Positions 19,016-27,812 of a DNA stretch of 60,785 nucleotides are shown here, in pieces. The notes beneath the pieces were generated by a model. It saw only the letters and a program-made list of their open reading frames with translations. It was not told where the DNA came from and searched no databases. Numbering within the stretch: the first letter of the stretch is position 1; every line of letters begins with the position of its first letter. The position numbers and the translations under genes were made by a program. The stretch lies in NCBI GenBank assembly GCA_021793275.1, contig JAJYTC010000003.1, positions 1-60,785 of the forward strand. Reading direction: 5' to 3'. The stretch is from Deltaproteobacteria bacterium (GTDB taxonomy: Bacteria; Desulfobacterota; Syntrophobacteria; Syntrophobacterales; Syntrophobacteraceae).

Positions 19016-20260
19016 CTATCTCCAGGTGTCATATGGCAGGTTGACGAGGTTCATTGGCTTTACGTCCAATTCAGTGAGCTTCCAGTGATAATAGATATCC
19101 TGGCCTGAAGGCGTCCAACTGTTGTTCAGCGTAAGGCCGATGTCCGCCCCGGGGCTGAAGGTGCCCAAAAACTTGAACTGCGGCGACCTGCTTATCTTTC
19201 CTGCCCCTTCCTGGTAGATTGTATATACTCTCACCTCGCGCAGATACTGCTGAATCTGGGCCGCGGTCATTGCTACGCCGGCTCCCGCCCCTCCGGGGAT
19301 GTTTTCCTGGTTGAGGTCAGCCTGCCATACTATGCCGTTGCCGGTCGGATCGACGCCGAAGGCCACCTGAAAATCCTCCACGCAATCGACAAGCACGGAT
19401 GGGGATATTGTGCCGTCAGCCTGGTTTACAGCGCCCCGGAAAAGTGTCCAGGTGTTCGGGGCGCAACTAGGGTTGGTGGTGGGCCCCAGAAAGTAGTCCA
19501 CCCTGTTGAAGGGCATTACGTGCGGTCCCGTGCTGTTGTCCAGACCATAGATGTAATAGACGCTGCTCGGACCGAAAGTTCCCGGCACGATGTTTGATGC
19601 GTTGCTGTAATAGCCAAGGTTGCCGGCGGATGCATTGAAACTGTAGCACCACGGTTCATGGTTGGCGCATGTCCCGCCTCCTGTGGTCTGCAGGGTCCCG
19701 TAATTGTCAAGAACAATGAAATTGTCCGTTGGGGGCCCCGACGTGAAGTCCATGACCGGATCAAGACCGGTCACTCCCCACAATTTGACCTTCGCAACAC
19801 CGGCCGTCGGGCACAGCTCGCTTGGCTCCTCGGTGATCATCGACCATTTCTTGCTCGTCGCGCTGAGATTGGCCAGTGTCGATTTTATCGCCAGTATGTC
19901 GGAATTGTTCGCGTTGAGGTTTTTTATCATGACAAACGCGCGCGGCGCGCCGCTGGTGGCGTCATTGAGAGTCGAAGGGTCGGGCAGATTGGCATCGCCG
20001 TCGTAATGTCCCGAGGCCGCCTCCGTATAGCTGACCCCCGCCGATAGGTTTGTCGGAAGACCGAAGCCGGCCATCTCAATATCGTAGCGCAAAAGTTCGA
20101 AGCCGGTCAAATTGGACATGTAGCTCTCGGACGTGCTGCCATTGCTCTTATAACTCAACAGGAGCTTGTAGTAAGCGGTTGTCGCCGTGGCCACGATAAG
20201 CAGGACAATGGCCAGGCTCACCATCAGTTCCACCATCGTCATGCCGCGCTTATCGTTCAT
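19016..20260 (-). CDS. pilW: PilW-like minor pilin
   Basis: The 414-residue prepilin has leader MNDKRG followed by MTMVELMVSLAIVLLIVATA, with Glu at +5 of the mature protein. It is larger than a major pilin, typical of PilW. The ATG at 20260 overlaps the pilV TGA by 4 nt; the in-frame extension to 20464 lies inside pilV and is rejected. It is predicted to be an inner-membrane/periplasmic tip-complex component. Confidence 0.8.
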   Translation of the reverse strand: MNDKRGMTMVELMVSLAIVLLIVATATTAYYKLLLSYKSNGSTSESYMSNLTGFELLRYDIEMAGFGLPTNLSAGVSYTEAASGHYDGDANLPDPSTLNDATSGAPRAFVMIKNLNANNSDILAIKSTLANLSATSKKWSMITEEPSELCPTAGVAKVKLWGVTGLDPVMDFTSGPPTDNFIVLDNYGTLQTTGGGTCANHEPWCYSFNASAGNLGYYSNASNIVPGTFGPSSVYYIYGLDNSTGPHVMPFNRVDYFLGPTTNPSCAPNTWTLFRGAVNQADGTISPSVLVDCVEDFQVAFGVDPTGNGIVWQADLNQENIPGGAGAGVAMTAAQIQQYLREVRVYTIYQEGAGKISRSPQFKFLGTFSPGADIGLTLNNSWTPSGQDIYYHWKLTELDVKPMNLVNLPYDTWR

Positions 20261-20718
20261 TGTATCTGCCTCACGATCGTCTGTGTAACATAGCTGTATG
20301 TATGAACGGTGTCGGAGAGGGGCGGTTTGAACTCCCATGTGACGGTGAACTGCACCATGGCGTCCTGGGCTGCGTTGCCGGCCGTATTGGAAGGTGTGAA
20401 TTGCATTTGTACGTTGTAGGTCACATCCCTTTTTTCGATCTGCCTTGTAACCTGCGAGGGCCACTGATAAGTCTGGATGCTGTTGTACGGCATATTTGCG
20501 GCTGCATCCAGTTGCTCCTGGGCAATTTTGATCCCACCGCTGCGCATCTCGTCGAGTACGCCCTGGTCGAGCGACGCCATGATGCCCAGCACCGATCCGA
20601 GTAGACCGACGGCCAGCACGACAAGGGCCACCATGACTTCGATCAGCGTAAATCCGCCTCTTTTACGTGCCCCGGCCCCGCGCACGCGTCCATTATCAGG
20701 GGTTGCAGTTTGTTCCAT
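20257..20718 (-). CDS. pilV: PilV-like minor pilin
   Basis: This 153-residue prepilin has leader ending KRGG, then FTLIEVMVALVVLAVGLLG, the PilV consensus with +5 Glu. The leader is unusually long (about 22 residues). AGGA lies 7 nt before ATG 20718. It overlaps the upstream fimT-like gene by 23 nt and the downstream pilW by 4 nt, so the set is probably co-translated. Confidence 0.82.
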   Translation of the reverse strand: MEQTATPDNGRVRGAGARKRGGFTLIEVMVALVVLAVGLLGSVLGIMASLDQGVLDEMRSGGIKIAQEQLDAAANMPYNSIQTYQWPSQVTRQIEKRDVTYNVQMQFTPSNTAGNAAQDAMVQFTVTWEFKPPLSDTVHTYSYVTQTIVRQIQ

Positions 20719-21208
20719 CCCATTTTCCTGAAACTATCCTGGTCAGTGTGACCGACACGCAATCCGTTCCCGCTCCATAATCCGGAGTGATATAAAATGT
20801 TAGCTGGGTGGCAGGGTCGTTGGTGTCGCCGGTGTATAAAAATCCCCTTCCGTCGAAACTCACGCTGTTCTGGTTCGCCGTTACGGTAAGGGGATTTTTG
20901 GTCGTGCTCACGGCAGCGCCCATCTGTGTCGCGCCGTTGTCGATCGAGGTACCGTTTGCGTTCGTGTTCGTCATAATGAGATATCGGGTGATGTTTGCGC
21001 CCCCACCCCAGTATATGCCGGTCAGGTTCTTGTCTCCGTAGGCGGTCATGCGGGCGTATTCAAGGTCGCCGTAGAGCCGCGCGATTTCCGCTTCGACATT
21101 CTCCCTGGCGCTCCAGATAGAGTATGCCGGTATACCCCACGCCAATAGAAGCGCGACAAGGGAAACTACCACCATCAGTTCGACCAGCGTGAAACCGCGT
21201 TGAGTCAT
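20696..21208 (-). CDS. FimT/GspH-like minor pseudopilin
   Basis: This prepilin has a very short leader (MTQRG) and FTLVELMVVVSLVALLLAWGIPAY, then a GspH/FimT-like globular domain of about 140 residues. ATG 21208 overlaps the pilY1 stop as ATGA; an ATG four codons earlier (21220) is also possible. In other species FimT/FimU proteins prime pilus assembly and FimT can bind DNA for uptake. Whether this one binds DNA cannot be judged here. Confidence 0.75.
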   Translation of the reverse strand: MTQRGFTLVELMVVVSLVALLLAWGIPAYSIWSARENVEAEIARLYGDLEYARMTAYGDKNLTGIYWGGGANITRYLIMTNTNANGTSIDNGATQMGAAVSTTKNPLTVTANQNSVSFDGRGFLYTGDTNDPATQLTFYITPDYGAGTDCVSVTLTRIVSGKWDGTNCNP

Positions 21209-24200
21209 TTTTCGTACCATTGTATCAACTGCCCCGCGCCGATGTTGGCCGTGCTGGTGGATGGAGCTATTTTCTGAGGGGAACTCTCGGGAGGCATCCC
21301 CTGGTACCAGCCGGTCGTTTTGCCGTTAAACGAGCCGTTGGAGCCCGATCCGTTGGTGCCCGGATTATTGACGGTCTCGATTGCGCCGGTCGAGGTTTGC
21401 AGGAAAATGCTGCCGGTGTATTGGGAATTGTTTACGACATATCCGGAACACGAGTTGTCCGAGATCTCGCCCCCGGTTGCGCAGTTAAGACCCCATACGC
21501 GGCTCTGACCGCCATAACCGCACGGATTCGAGGTAGGCTCCGAGGTGGTGAAATAAATCGTGTTGCCCTCGGATGTTGTGGGGTCGGTGACCGCTCTTTC
21601 GTATAGATACCCGCTGCTGGCCGGCGGAGTGTCCAGGTCGATCAGCCAGCCCGCCCCGGAAAGGTTGGTCGTCCCAGCCTGCTGCAGGGCCGAGCAGGCG
21701 TCGCTGTTTTGGTTCAGACTGTTCAAATTGGGCTTTCCGCAATTGTTGTTGTTTTGATCGCAGGTAAATGGAATACCCATTATGTAATTGACGCTCGACT
21801 GGCCGTTCGAGCCGTAGGCGTCCAGCGGATAGAAATATCTTCCCGTGCCGGCATAAAGATACCACTGCGGCATGCCGGTGGTCGGGTTGTTGAAACAGGT
21901 CTCGGTAGCTACCTGCGCGGTAATCGGCAGTTGAGCGAGATTTGCGTATGTGGTTACGTCCCAGGTCCATTGACTCGGGTCCAGGGCTGCGCTCGGGTCG
22001 GTGTTGCCGGTCCACACCTTGGCAATCCCCCCCTTCCAGGAGCCGGTTTTGCCGTCTGGTGCGTACTCGTATCCGAAAAAGACGAAATCGGTGTAACCGT
22101 TCGGGTCGGACAGGCCGTTGACCGGAGGATCGACCACATCCAGGCCGTTGGTGAAAAGTCTTCCGCCGAAGCCGTTGTTGATGCCGGTGAAATCCTGCGT
22201 GTACACGCTGTCGATATCGAGGGTCTTCGGGTCCAGGGAGAGGACGAAAGCATAAAGATCCTGGGTCGAGCTGCCGTCAGCCGCATCCGTTGGGCCGGAA
22301 AGAAACATCACGTAGTAACGGTTTCCGCTGTTGGGCACCGGCGGGTCGGCGTTGGGGTTTCCGGGCGCCGCCCATTTGTGTATCACCGCAGGGCCCGAAT
22401 AGGTATAACCCAGGAAAGGATCGCTGAACTCCCACAGAAGCTTGGGATTGTTCGGGTCGGTGATGTCCAGCGCATAGTAGGAAGATAGACCGACGCAGTT
22501 CGATCCATTATGGCCGGTGACCGGGTCGGAGTAGCAGGTGGTCGGGTTCGAGCAGGTGATGACGCTGCCTGCGCACGTATCTGCCGGTACGTTTGTTGAG
22601 TACCCGCCCGAACAGCTCGCGTTAAAGGCCGAACAGTTCGCGTTGTAAGGCGCCGCGCAGTCGGAGACCTGGGTGCACGCTTGTCCGTCTGTTGCCCCGG
22701 CGCTGTCGAGGCAATATCCTTGTGACGAGCACTGGCCGGTATTACTGCAGGTCGTTCCGTTGGATACCCCGGCGCTGTTCATGCAAAAGTTGCCCGAACC
22801 GGTTTCGGACCCTCCGCCGAGCCTCATTCCGCCTATCAGCACGATGCGCGGCGTGTAAATCGGGTTTCCGTTCGCATCCGTTCCTGTCTGTTCCTGCATG
22901 GTGGTTATATACGGGCTCAGGTCGTTGTAATAGAGATGGCAGCCCGCGGGGTTTGCAAGGCATCTCAGGTACGGAAGACTGTTCCGCGGCACGAAGGCCC
23001 ACAATTCCTGGCCCATGTCCGAGGTCGGAATTCCCGTTATACGTTCGACCTGCGAGCCGGTAAGCCCGTAGTTGTTCAATGTCCCGGTTTCGAAAGCGTG
23101 GAGCATCCCGTCGTTTGCGCCTACAAAAACAAGGCTTTCCTTGGGCAGACATTGTGTGTCGGGCGATGGTGAATCTGCGCAATCCGAGTTCGAGCTGCAC
23201 AGCGTGCTGTTGCTGTCGAAAACCGGGTCGCCGTTGCTGTCCGTCGTGCCGCAGTAACTGTAGCCGACCTCGACCTTGGGCGTGGAATAGACGATGTCTC
23301 CCAGTTTCCAAACGTGCTGCGTGCACACGTCGTAAGTTCCGCTGCAGTCGCTGTTGGAATTGCATGCGGTGTTGCTGTAATCGCCGTTGCCGTCCGAGCA
23401 AAGGCCCACAGTTCTGTTCCTGCACGTATTGGCGCATGTGGTGTAAGGCGCATCCCCGGAGCAGTCCGAGTTCTGGGTGCACAGGTGAGTGTAGTCGATA
23501 TTGGCGCCGTCCGAGCAATACTTGATATCGGTTCCTCTGATATAGTTTATAAGATTGTCCGTGGACCCGTCGAGGCACGCATCGAAATTTGACGGGTTGC
23601 CAAGCGGAGACGGCGCCGTGGTGAGACTGGTATTGGTTGTGTCGAAGCTTACCAGGTTGCTGCCGTTGCTGTTGGTGCCCGGGGTGTAGATCGTCCTGTC
23701 GGCGGCGGGCGTGGCGAAAAGCAGCTTTCCCCCTTCCCATATGGGGTCGAGCTGATCGAGGGTTAGACCCGTGCCGTTGGGAACAGGCTGGGTTGGGTTG
23801 CCGCTGCCCGTCGGGTCCGAATAAAGGTCTACCGTGAGGCCGGTCTGGGCCGAGAATGTGAAATCCAGCCCGTAATCCGTCTTCAGGTCGAAAATGTTGT
23901 CGTTTGCGTTGTTTTCTCTTATGTTTTCATAGCTCGGGCTCGAATAAAACCACCAGTTGTAGAGATAACCGGGCCAGTCGATCAGTGTGGTCCCGAAGTA
24001 TTTGCTTGGATAGAAAACCCCCTGCAGCATGTTTGCGCCGTTCTGTGTCTCGCCCTGGGACAGGATCGAGACCGAGCTGCCCGCAGCGACCTTCCCGAGA
24101 ATGTTTGCGGTGATGCTTTTTAATGCGGCGGCCAACTGGTCGGGATTGGCGCCATAATAAGCGTGGCCGTTGACCGCCGTACCTCCCGCGACGGCCATGG

Positions 24201-25881
24201 CGTCGAACTGGGCATTTTCCGTGGCCTCGCTGCCGACTCCCAAAACGTATGTATTGATGGGAAAGGTGTAAGTTTTATTGCCGATTGTCTGCGTGACCCC
24301 CTGGTGAAGAGCTGTAAGCTCGCCGACGACCTGGTTCATGACCGCCTGCGTAATGGGCACGACCTGATCGCCGTTAAGCTCTGTGTCCGGCAAACCGTCG
24401 GTGAGCAGTATTATGTAATTCTGTTGGCATGACGCCGTGATGGGGCTAGGAACCGAACAATTCGGATACGATGAATTGCAGTTATTGTTCTTCGAACACA
24501 TCTGGCCGTTGGACATCCCTGAGCTGTTGAAGCAGAAGCCGCTGTAACTTCCCTCGAAATAATCAAGGGCCGAAGCGAGCGCGCCCGCCGTCGGACTGTT
24601 GCCCGCGTTTATTATGTATGGGTTTCCGGTGGCGTCTGTACAGGCGTTCATGTTGAAGGAGCCGCTGCGGTTAGGATTGCAGCTCATATAATTGCAACTG
24701 TCGGATTGGTTGCCGTCGCCGGCAATGGGCGTGCCGGAATTGGGTTCGAGCAGGTCGGAGACGTTTTTGTACTGCGTTGGATCGAGCAGATCTCCCACCG
24801 CGATATCGAGGTATCCCTGCTGCTGTCCCCCCGATGATGGCCCCACCACATCGCAGTTGGTGAACCAGGTCGGGCCCACATAATAATAGTAGGCCTGTTG
24901 GCCGGTGTTGTACATACCGCGCGCGAACGCGGAATCGCCAGGAAGTATCGTCACTGTCCCGTCGAAGTTCCGGTATCCCGTATAGTCGCCCGTTCCCGAA
25001 GCCTTGCTGCCATAGACGTCAAACGGATAGGTAGGTGACTGGGTGCTGGGATTGTAATTGAGCGGGGTGTAATCCGATCCGCTGAAATAGTACCCGGTCG
25101 ATGGGTAGAGCGGGCTGCTGCTCCACAGGGGCAGCGCCTGGTTATAGTAAATTTCGCTGCCGTTTGCGTCCAACATTTGGCTCGTCTTGGGATAAGTGGT
25201 CGCGCAGTACGCGGACCCTTCGGTGAGGCCCGTGGAGGGGTTCACGGTCTTATTGTCCAGGATTATCTCGTCCGGAAAAGGTCCCGAGTTGGGAGTGCCT
25301 TGGGGGGCGTTGGGGTAGGAGAAAGACTGCTCCGTATAACCGCTGCCGCAGGCGTTATCGCAGGCCTGCTGGTCAGCCGTGTCGGCCACCCCGTTTGCAT
25401 AGTTCGTGCACCAGTTGACGCAGGCCTGGATGCCCGTCGCGTTGGAGGAGTTGCAGTACGCGTTGCTGTTGTATGTGGCAAACGTCAGTAGGTTGGAGAT
25501 GTAATAGGGGGCCACCATGGGCGAGGTGTACGTGGAGAATGGCGAATAGCATACGTTATCGGTATGACTGGTCGGCAGCGTATACGTCATTATGCCCACA
25601 TTGGCGTAGCCCGACAGGTTGGCCACTACGGTTTGAAGCGCTTGCCTGGCGATTACCGACTTGCTGTCCGGTGCCCAGGAACCGACGCCGTTGCCGTAGA
25701 AATCTTCGTCCATGCTGTTCGAATTGGCGAGGATTATCAGTATGTTGGGCTTGACCCCCTGGGCGATGAAGGGCGGAATGAGCGAATCGGAGCACGGTGT
25801 CTGGACCTGGCCAAAAACGGTTCCGGGAAAAAAAGCGAGCGCACATAATAGAAACACCAATGCAACAAGTGCCCGCCTCAT
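21205..25881 (-). CDS. pilY1: PilY1-like pilus tip adhesin with vWA-like domain and Cys-rich modules
   Basis: This 1558-residue secreted protein has a signal peptide (about 1-24), a von Willebrand A-like domain, and a C-terminal beta-propeller recognised by VFVGANDGMLHAF near residue 917. By family it is a pilus-tip adhesin and surface sensor. The first MIDAS motif is degenerate: ILANSNSM where related proteins have ILDNSGSM, so the metal-binding Asp is Ala52. A later LLTDG motif is intact. At least six Cys-rich modules (Cys about 447-474, 777-904 and 1030-1081) of type C-x(8-14)-C-x5-C-x(4-8)-C interrupt the usual architecture. There are no CxxCH heme motifs. It is in a leftward operon with minor pilins and a diguanylate cyclase. 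Confidence 0.85.
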   Translation of the reverse strand: MRRALVALVFLLCALAFFPGTVFGQVQTPCSDSLIPPFIAQGVKPNILIILANSNSMDEDFYGNGVGSWAPDSKSVIARQALQTVVANLSGYANVGIMTYTLPTSHTDNVCYSPFSTYTSPMVAPYYISNLLTFATYNSNAYCNSSNATGIQACVNWCTNYANGVADTADQQACDNACGSGYTEQSFSYPNAPQGTPNSGPFPDEIILDNKTVNPSTGLTEGSAYCATTYPKTSQMLDANGSEIYYNQALPLWSSSPLYPSTGYYFSGSDYTPLNYNPSTQSPTYPFDVYGSKASGTGDYTGYRNFDGTVTILPGDSAFARGMYNTGQQAYYYYVGPTWFTNCDVVGPSSGGQQQGYLDIAVGDLLDPTQYKNVSDLLEPNSGTPIAGDGNQSDSCNYMSCNPNRSGSFNMNACTDATGNPYIINAGNSPTAGALASALDYFEGSYSGFCFNSSGMSNGQMCSKNNNCNSSYPNCSVPSPITASCQQNYIILLTDGLPDTELNGDQVVPITQAVMNQVVGELTALHQGVTQTIGNKTYTFPINTYVLGVGSEATENAQFDAMAVAGGTAVNGHAYYGANPDQLAAALKSITANILGKVAAGSSVSILSQGETQNGANMLQGVFYPSKYFGTTLIDWPGYLYNWWFYSSPSYENIRENNANDNIFDLKTDYGLDFTFSAQTGLTVDLYSDPTGSGNPTQPVPNGTGLTLDQLDPIWEGGKLLFATPAADRTIYTPGTNSNGSNLVSFDTTNTSLTTAPSPLGNPSNFDACLDGSTDNLINYIRGTDIKYCSDGANIDYTHLCTQNSDCSGDAPYTTCANTCRNRTVGLCSDGNGDYSNTACNSNSDCSGTYDVCTQHVWKLGDIVYSTPKVEVGYSYCGTTDSNGDPVFDSNSTLCSSNSDCADSPSPDTQCLPKESLVFVGANDGMLHAFETGTLNNYGLTGSQVERITGIPTSDMGQELWAFVPRNSLPYLRCLANPAGCHLYYNDLSPYITTMQEQTGTDANGNPIYTPRIVLIGGMRLGGGSETGSGNFCMNSAGVSNGTTCSNTGQCSSQGYCLDSAGATDGQACTQVSDCAAPYNANCSAFNASCSGGYSTNVPADTCAGSVITCSNPTTCYSDPVTGHNGSNCVGLSSYYALDITDPNNPKLLWEFSDPFLGYTYSGPAVIHKWAAPGNPNADPPVPNSGNRYYVMFLSGPTDAADGSSTQDLYAFVLSLDPKTLDIDSVYTQDFTGINNGFGGRLFTNGLDVVDPPVNGLSDPNGYTDFVFFGYEYAPDGKTGSWKGGIAKVWTGNTDPSAALDPSQWTWDVTTYANLAQLPITAQVATETCFNNPTTGMPQWYLYAGTGRYFYPLDAYGSNGQSSVNYIMGIPFTCDQNNNNCGKPNLNSLNQNSDACSALQQAGTTNLSGAGWLIDLDTPPASSGYLYERAVTDPTTSEGNTIYFTTSEPTSNPCGYGGQSRVWGLNCATGGEISDNSCSGYVVNNSQYTGSIFLQTSTGAIETVNNPGTNGSGSNGSFNGKTTGWYQGMPPESSPQKIAPSTSTANIGAGQLIQWYEK

Positions 25882-25919
25882 TGACTACTCCTTACTCGTA
25901 AATCCCTGATCTTTTCGCG

Positions 25920-26237
25920 TCATTTCAGGATGACCTGCACGACTTCACCGTTCTGGAAAAACAGCGTGGCCGTTTTAGTCCCCACTGCGTTGTGGCTGTT
26001 GTCGATCACCTTCGCACCGCTTATATCGAACTTCCTGCCGTCTTCGGCATAAATCGATCCGTTCTCTATTTTCTTCACGACAATGTCCTCAACGGTTACC
26101 TGCGGGGATGTCCCGGAGCCTGAAGCGGCCGAGATCGCAGGCGCGCTCCCGCCCCCGGGGATCGCGACCTGGGCGCGGCATGGAGCAAACATCGCAAGAT
26201 TTAAAATTACTATTACCGCAATGATAGTTTTGGCCAT
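25920..26237 (-). CDS. small exported protein of the pil operon, unknown function
   Basis: This 105-residue protein has an N-terminal signal peptide (MAKTIIAVIVILNLAMF, cleavage likely after CRA), a Gly/Ser/Ala-rich linker, then a compact beta-rich domain (KKIENGSIYAEDGRKFDI). I do not recognise the family. The gaps of 38 bp to pilY1 and 47 bp from pilE, on the same strand, place it in the operon. A periplasmic accessory role in pilus assembly is inference only. Confidence 0.65.
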   Translation of the reverse strand: MAKTIIAVIVILNLAMFAPCRAQVAIPGGGSAPAISAASGSGTSPQVTVEDIVVKKIENGSIYAEDGRKFDISGAKVIDNSHNAVGTKTATLFFQNGEVVQVILK

Positions 26238-26284
26238 GGGTAATTTGCTCCGTCATTTACGCCACACAATGCGGCAAAGATATC

Positions 26285-26764
26285 TCATTGACCGAACAGC
26301 CACTGGAAGATGGAATAGTTGAGCGCACTCGGGTTTTGCACCGTCGGTGTGTCGGTGGTAGCGCTGATGGTCAGCAGGTCGTTTACGCCATTTATGGGCC
26401 GCGTAGCCTGGATTTGGTAATAGGGTTGGGTGGTAGGGGCCCCCGAGTTGAAGCCGGACACCATGAACGTATAATAGTTTGCCGTATAGGTGTTGGAGCA
26501 GCCAGGGTTGTTGCATGCGCTAAGGCATTGGGTGTTTCCGTCGGTGAAGGAAGGCAGGCATTGTATCGTGCTCGCGTACTGCCCGTTTTCCGTGTAATAC
26601 TCTTCCTGTTCGAGCCGTGCAGTCATGAGCAGGCTTTCAGCCTCACCCTGCTTGGCTCGGTTTACGTAGTTGATGTAAGCAGGCGTTGCCACGGCTGCCA
26701 GGATAGCCACGATAGCGACAACCACCATAAGTTCGACAAGGGTGAAACCTTTGCTGTCCGCCAT
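26285..26764 (-). CDS. pilE: type IV pilin / PilE-like prepilin
   Basis: The 159-residue prepilin has leader MADSKG and FTLVELMVVVAIVAILAAVATPAY with +5 Glu. The middle contains four Cys (QCLPSF, QCLSACNNPGC), allowing two disulfides, more than usual for a major pilin. ATG 26764 has GGAGGAG about 10 nt upstream; the in-frame extension to 26989 has no family support. It is first gene of the leftward operon, about 85 nt downstream of a sigma-54-like site. It could be a minor PilE or a major subunit. Confidence 0.82.
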   Translation of the reverse strand: MADSKGFTLVELMVVVAIVAILAAVATPAYINYVNRAKQGEAESLLMTARLEQEEYYTENGQYASTIQCLPSFTDGNTQCLSACNNPGCSNTYTANYYTFMVSGFNSGAPTTQPYYQIQATRPINGVNDLLTISATTDTPTVQNPSALNYSIFQWLFGQ

Positions 26765-27067
26765 GCGGAAATATCTCCTCCGGGCACCGTCAAGCAGCCC
26801 TCGTTCCATTCTGCCTCGACACAATTTCCCCAGCGGCAAATACGATATGCACGTATTGTGCCTGTTCCTTGGCCCGGAAAGCTGCCGGCACGGCAGAAGC
26901 TCTAAGAAGACACTATTACGGCTCGCGCCGCAATGACGAATTTGGCCGTTTCCATCCTCGGAGGAGGACGCCCGGTTCCTTATGGTCAATACCTTGACGT
27001 GCCGTTCAATATCGGAAAAGTAATTCGAATAGCAGGAGGGAACTTCGATGTTGGGGATTTGGGCTTT
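26765..27067. other. intergenic region upstream of pilE
   Basis: About 300 bp between pilE and the glycosyltransferase, both leftward. It holds the sigma-54-like site at 26848-26863. The remainder shows no ORF with a credible ribosome-binding site and no RNA gene that I can recognise. Confidence 0.5.
26848..26863 (-). promoter_or_regulatory. sigma-54 (-24/-12) promoter-like site for the pil operon
   Basis: On the minus strand AGGCAC-N5-GTGCA matches the sigma-54 consensus TGGCAC-N5-TTGCA in 9 of 11 fixed bases. The invariant GG and GC are correctly spaced. It lies about 85 nt upstream of the pilE ATG. Sigma-54 control of pilin genes is well known in Pseudomonas, Myxococcus and Geobacter. No activator site was identified. 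Confidence 0.5.
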
Positions 27068-27811
27068 TTAGTCCGACCTCATCCTGATGGTGTAACGCAA
27101 TGCACGCTTTTTCAGCCAGAATAGCCCGAATATGTCCAGCAGCGAGACCCACAACCGGTTGCTGATGGAATACTTGGAGCTGCCTTTGACTCTTGGTCTG
27201 TGGTTTACGGGCGTTTCGGTCAGTCTGAAGCCCTGCATGGCGGCCAGGGTGGGCAGAAAACGGTGCATGCCCGTGAATCGCGGCGCCGACTCAATGCATT
27301 CTCTACGGAAGACCCTGGTCGAGCAACCGGCGTCCCTGACGGTCTTTCCGGTCAGCCAGGTCCTGAAGCCGTTGCCGAGCAGCGACGAGATTTTCCTCTT
27401 GAGGTCGTCCTGCCTGTGCGCGCGATAGCCGTTGGCCATATCGGCCTCGCCCGATGCGACCGTTCGAAACAGTGCGGGTATGTCCGCCGGGTCGTTCTGG
27501 CCGTCGCCGTCGATCGTGGCGATTATCGGGGCACTGGCTTCACTGAACCCGGCCCATAAAGCCGCCGACTGCCCACCGTTTTGTTCGAAGGAAATATACC
27601 TGTGGCGCGGATTTTCGCGTGCAAGTTTTTGAAGCAGCTCCAAAGTTCCGTCACTCGATCCGTCATCGACCCAGATACACTCCCATTCCGCAAATTCCCT
27701 CTCCATTACGGACCCCACTTCCCGGGCCAGAGACAAAATATTGTCTTCCTCATCTTTGACCGGGATCACCATGGAGATGTCGATTTTTTTGACCTCGGAC
27801 GATGATGCCAT
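27068..27811 (-). CDS. family 2 glycosyltransferase (dolichol/undecaprenyl-phosphate sugar transferase type)
   Basis: This inverting GT-A enzyme has SMVIPVKDEEDNI, the WVDDGSSDGT nucleotide-binding segment and the metal-binding TIDGDGQNDP. The C-terminal VKGSSKYSISNRL motif is typical of DPM1/ArnC-like transferases that charge a polyprenyl-phosphate. No clear transmembrane pair follows, so it is the short form. ATG 27811 follows trmI by 2 bp with GAGG 9 nt upstream; an ATG at 27826 overlaps trmI. The substrate is unknown. Confidence 0.78.
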   Translation of the reverse strand: MASSSEVKKIDISMVIPVKDEEDNILSLAREVGSVMEREFAEWECIWVDDGSSDGTLELLQKLARENPRHRYISFEQNGGQSAALWAGFSEASAPIIATIDGDGQNDPADIPALFRTVASGEADMANGYRAHRQDDLKRKISSLLGNGFRTWLTGKTVRDAGCSTRVFRRECIESAPRFTGMHRFLPTLAAMQGFRLTETPVNHRPRVKGSSKYSISNRLWVSLLDIFGLFWLKKRALRYTIRMRSD

Positions 27812-27812
27812 G

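Noticed and set aside
22742-23740. Arg/Gln-rich 332-residue minus-strand frame within pilY1
   Set aside because: It is the same strand in a shifted frame of pilY1; composition reflects the Cys/Asn/Ser codons of the real gene.
21205-25881. Multiheme cytochrome embedded in PilY1
   Set aside because: Many Cys but no CxxCH motif was found; the pattern fits disulfide modules.
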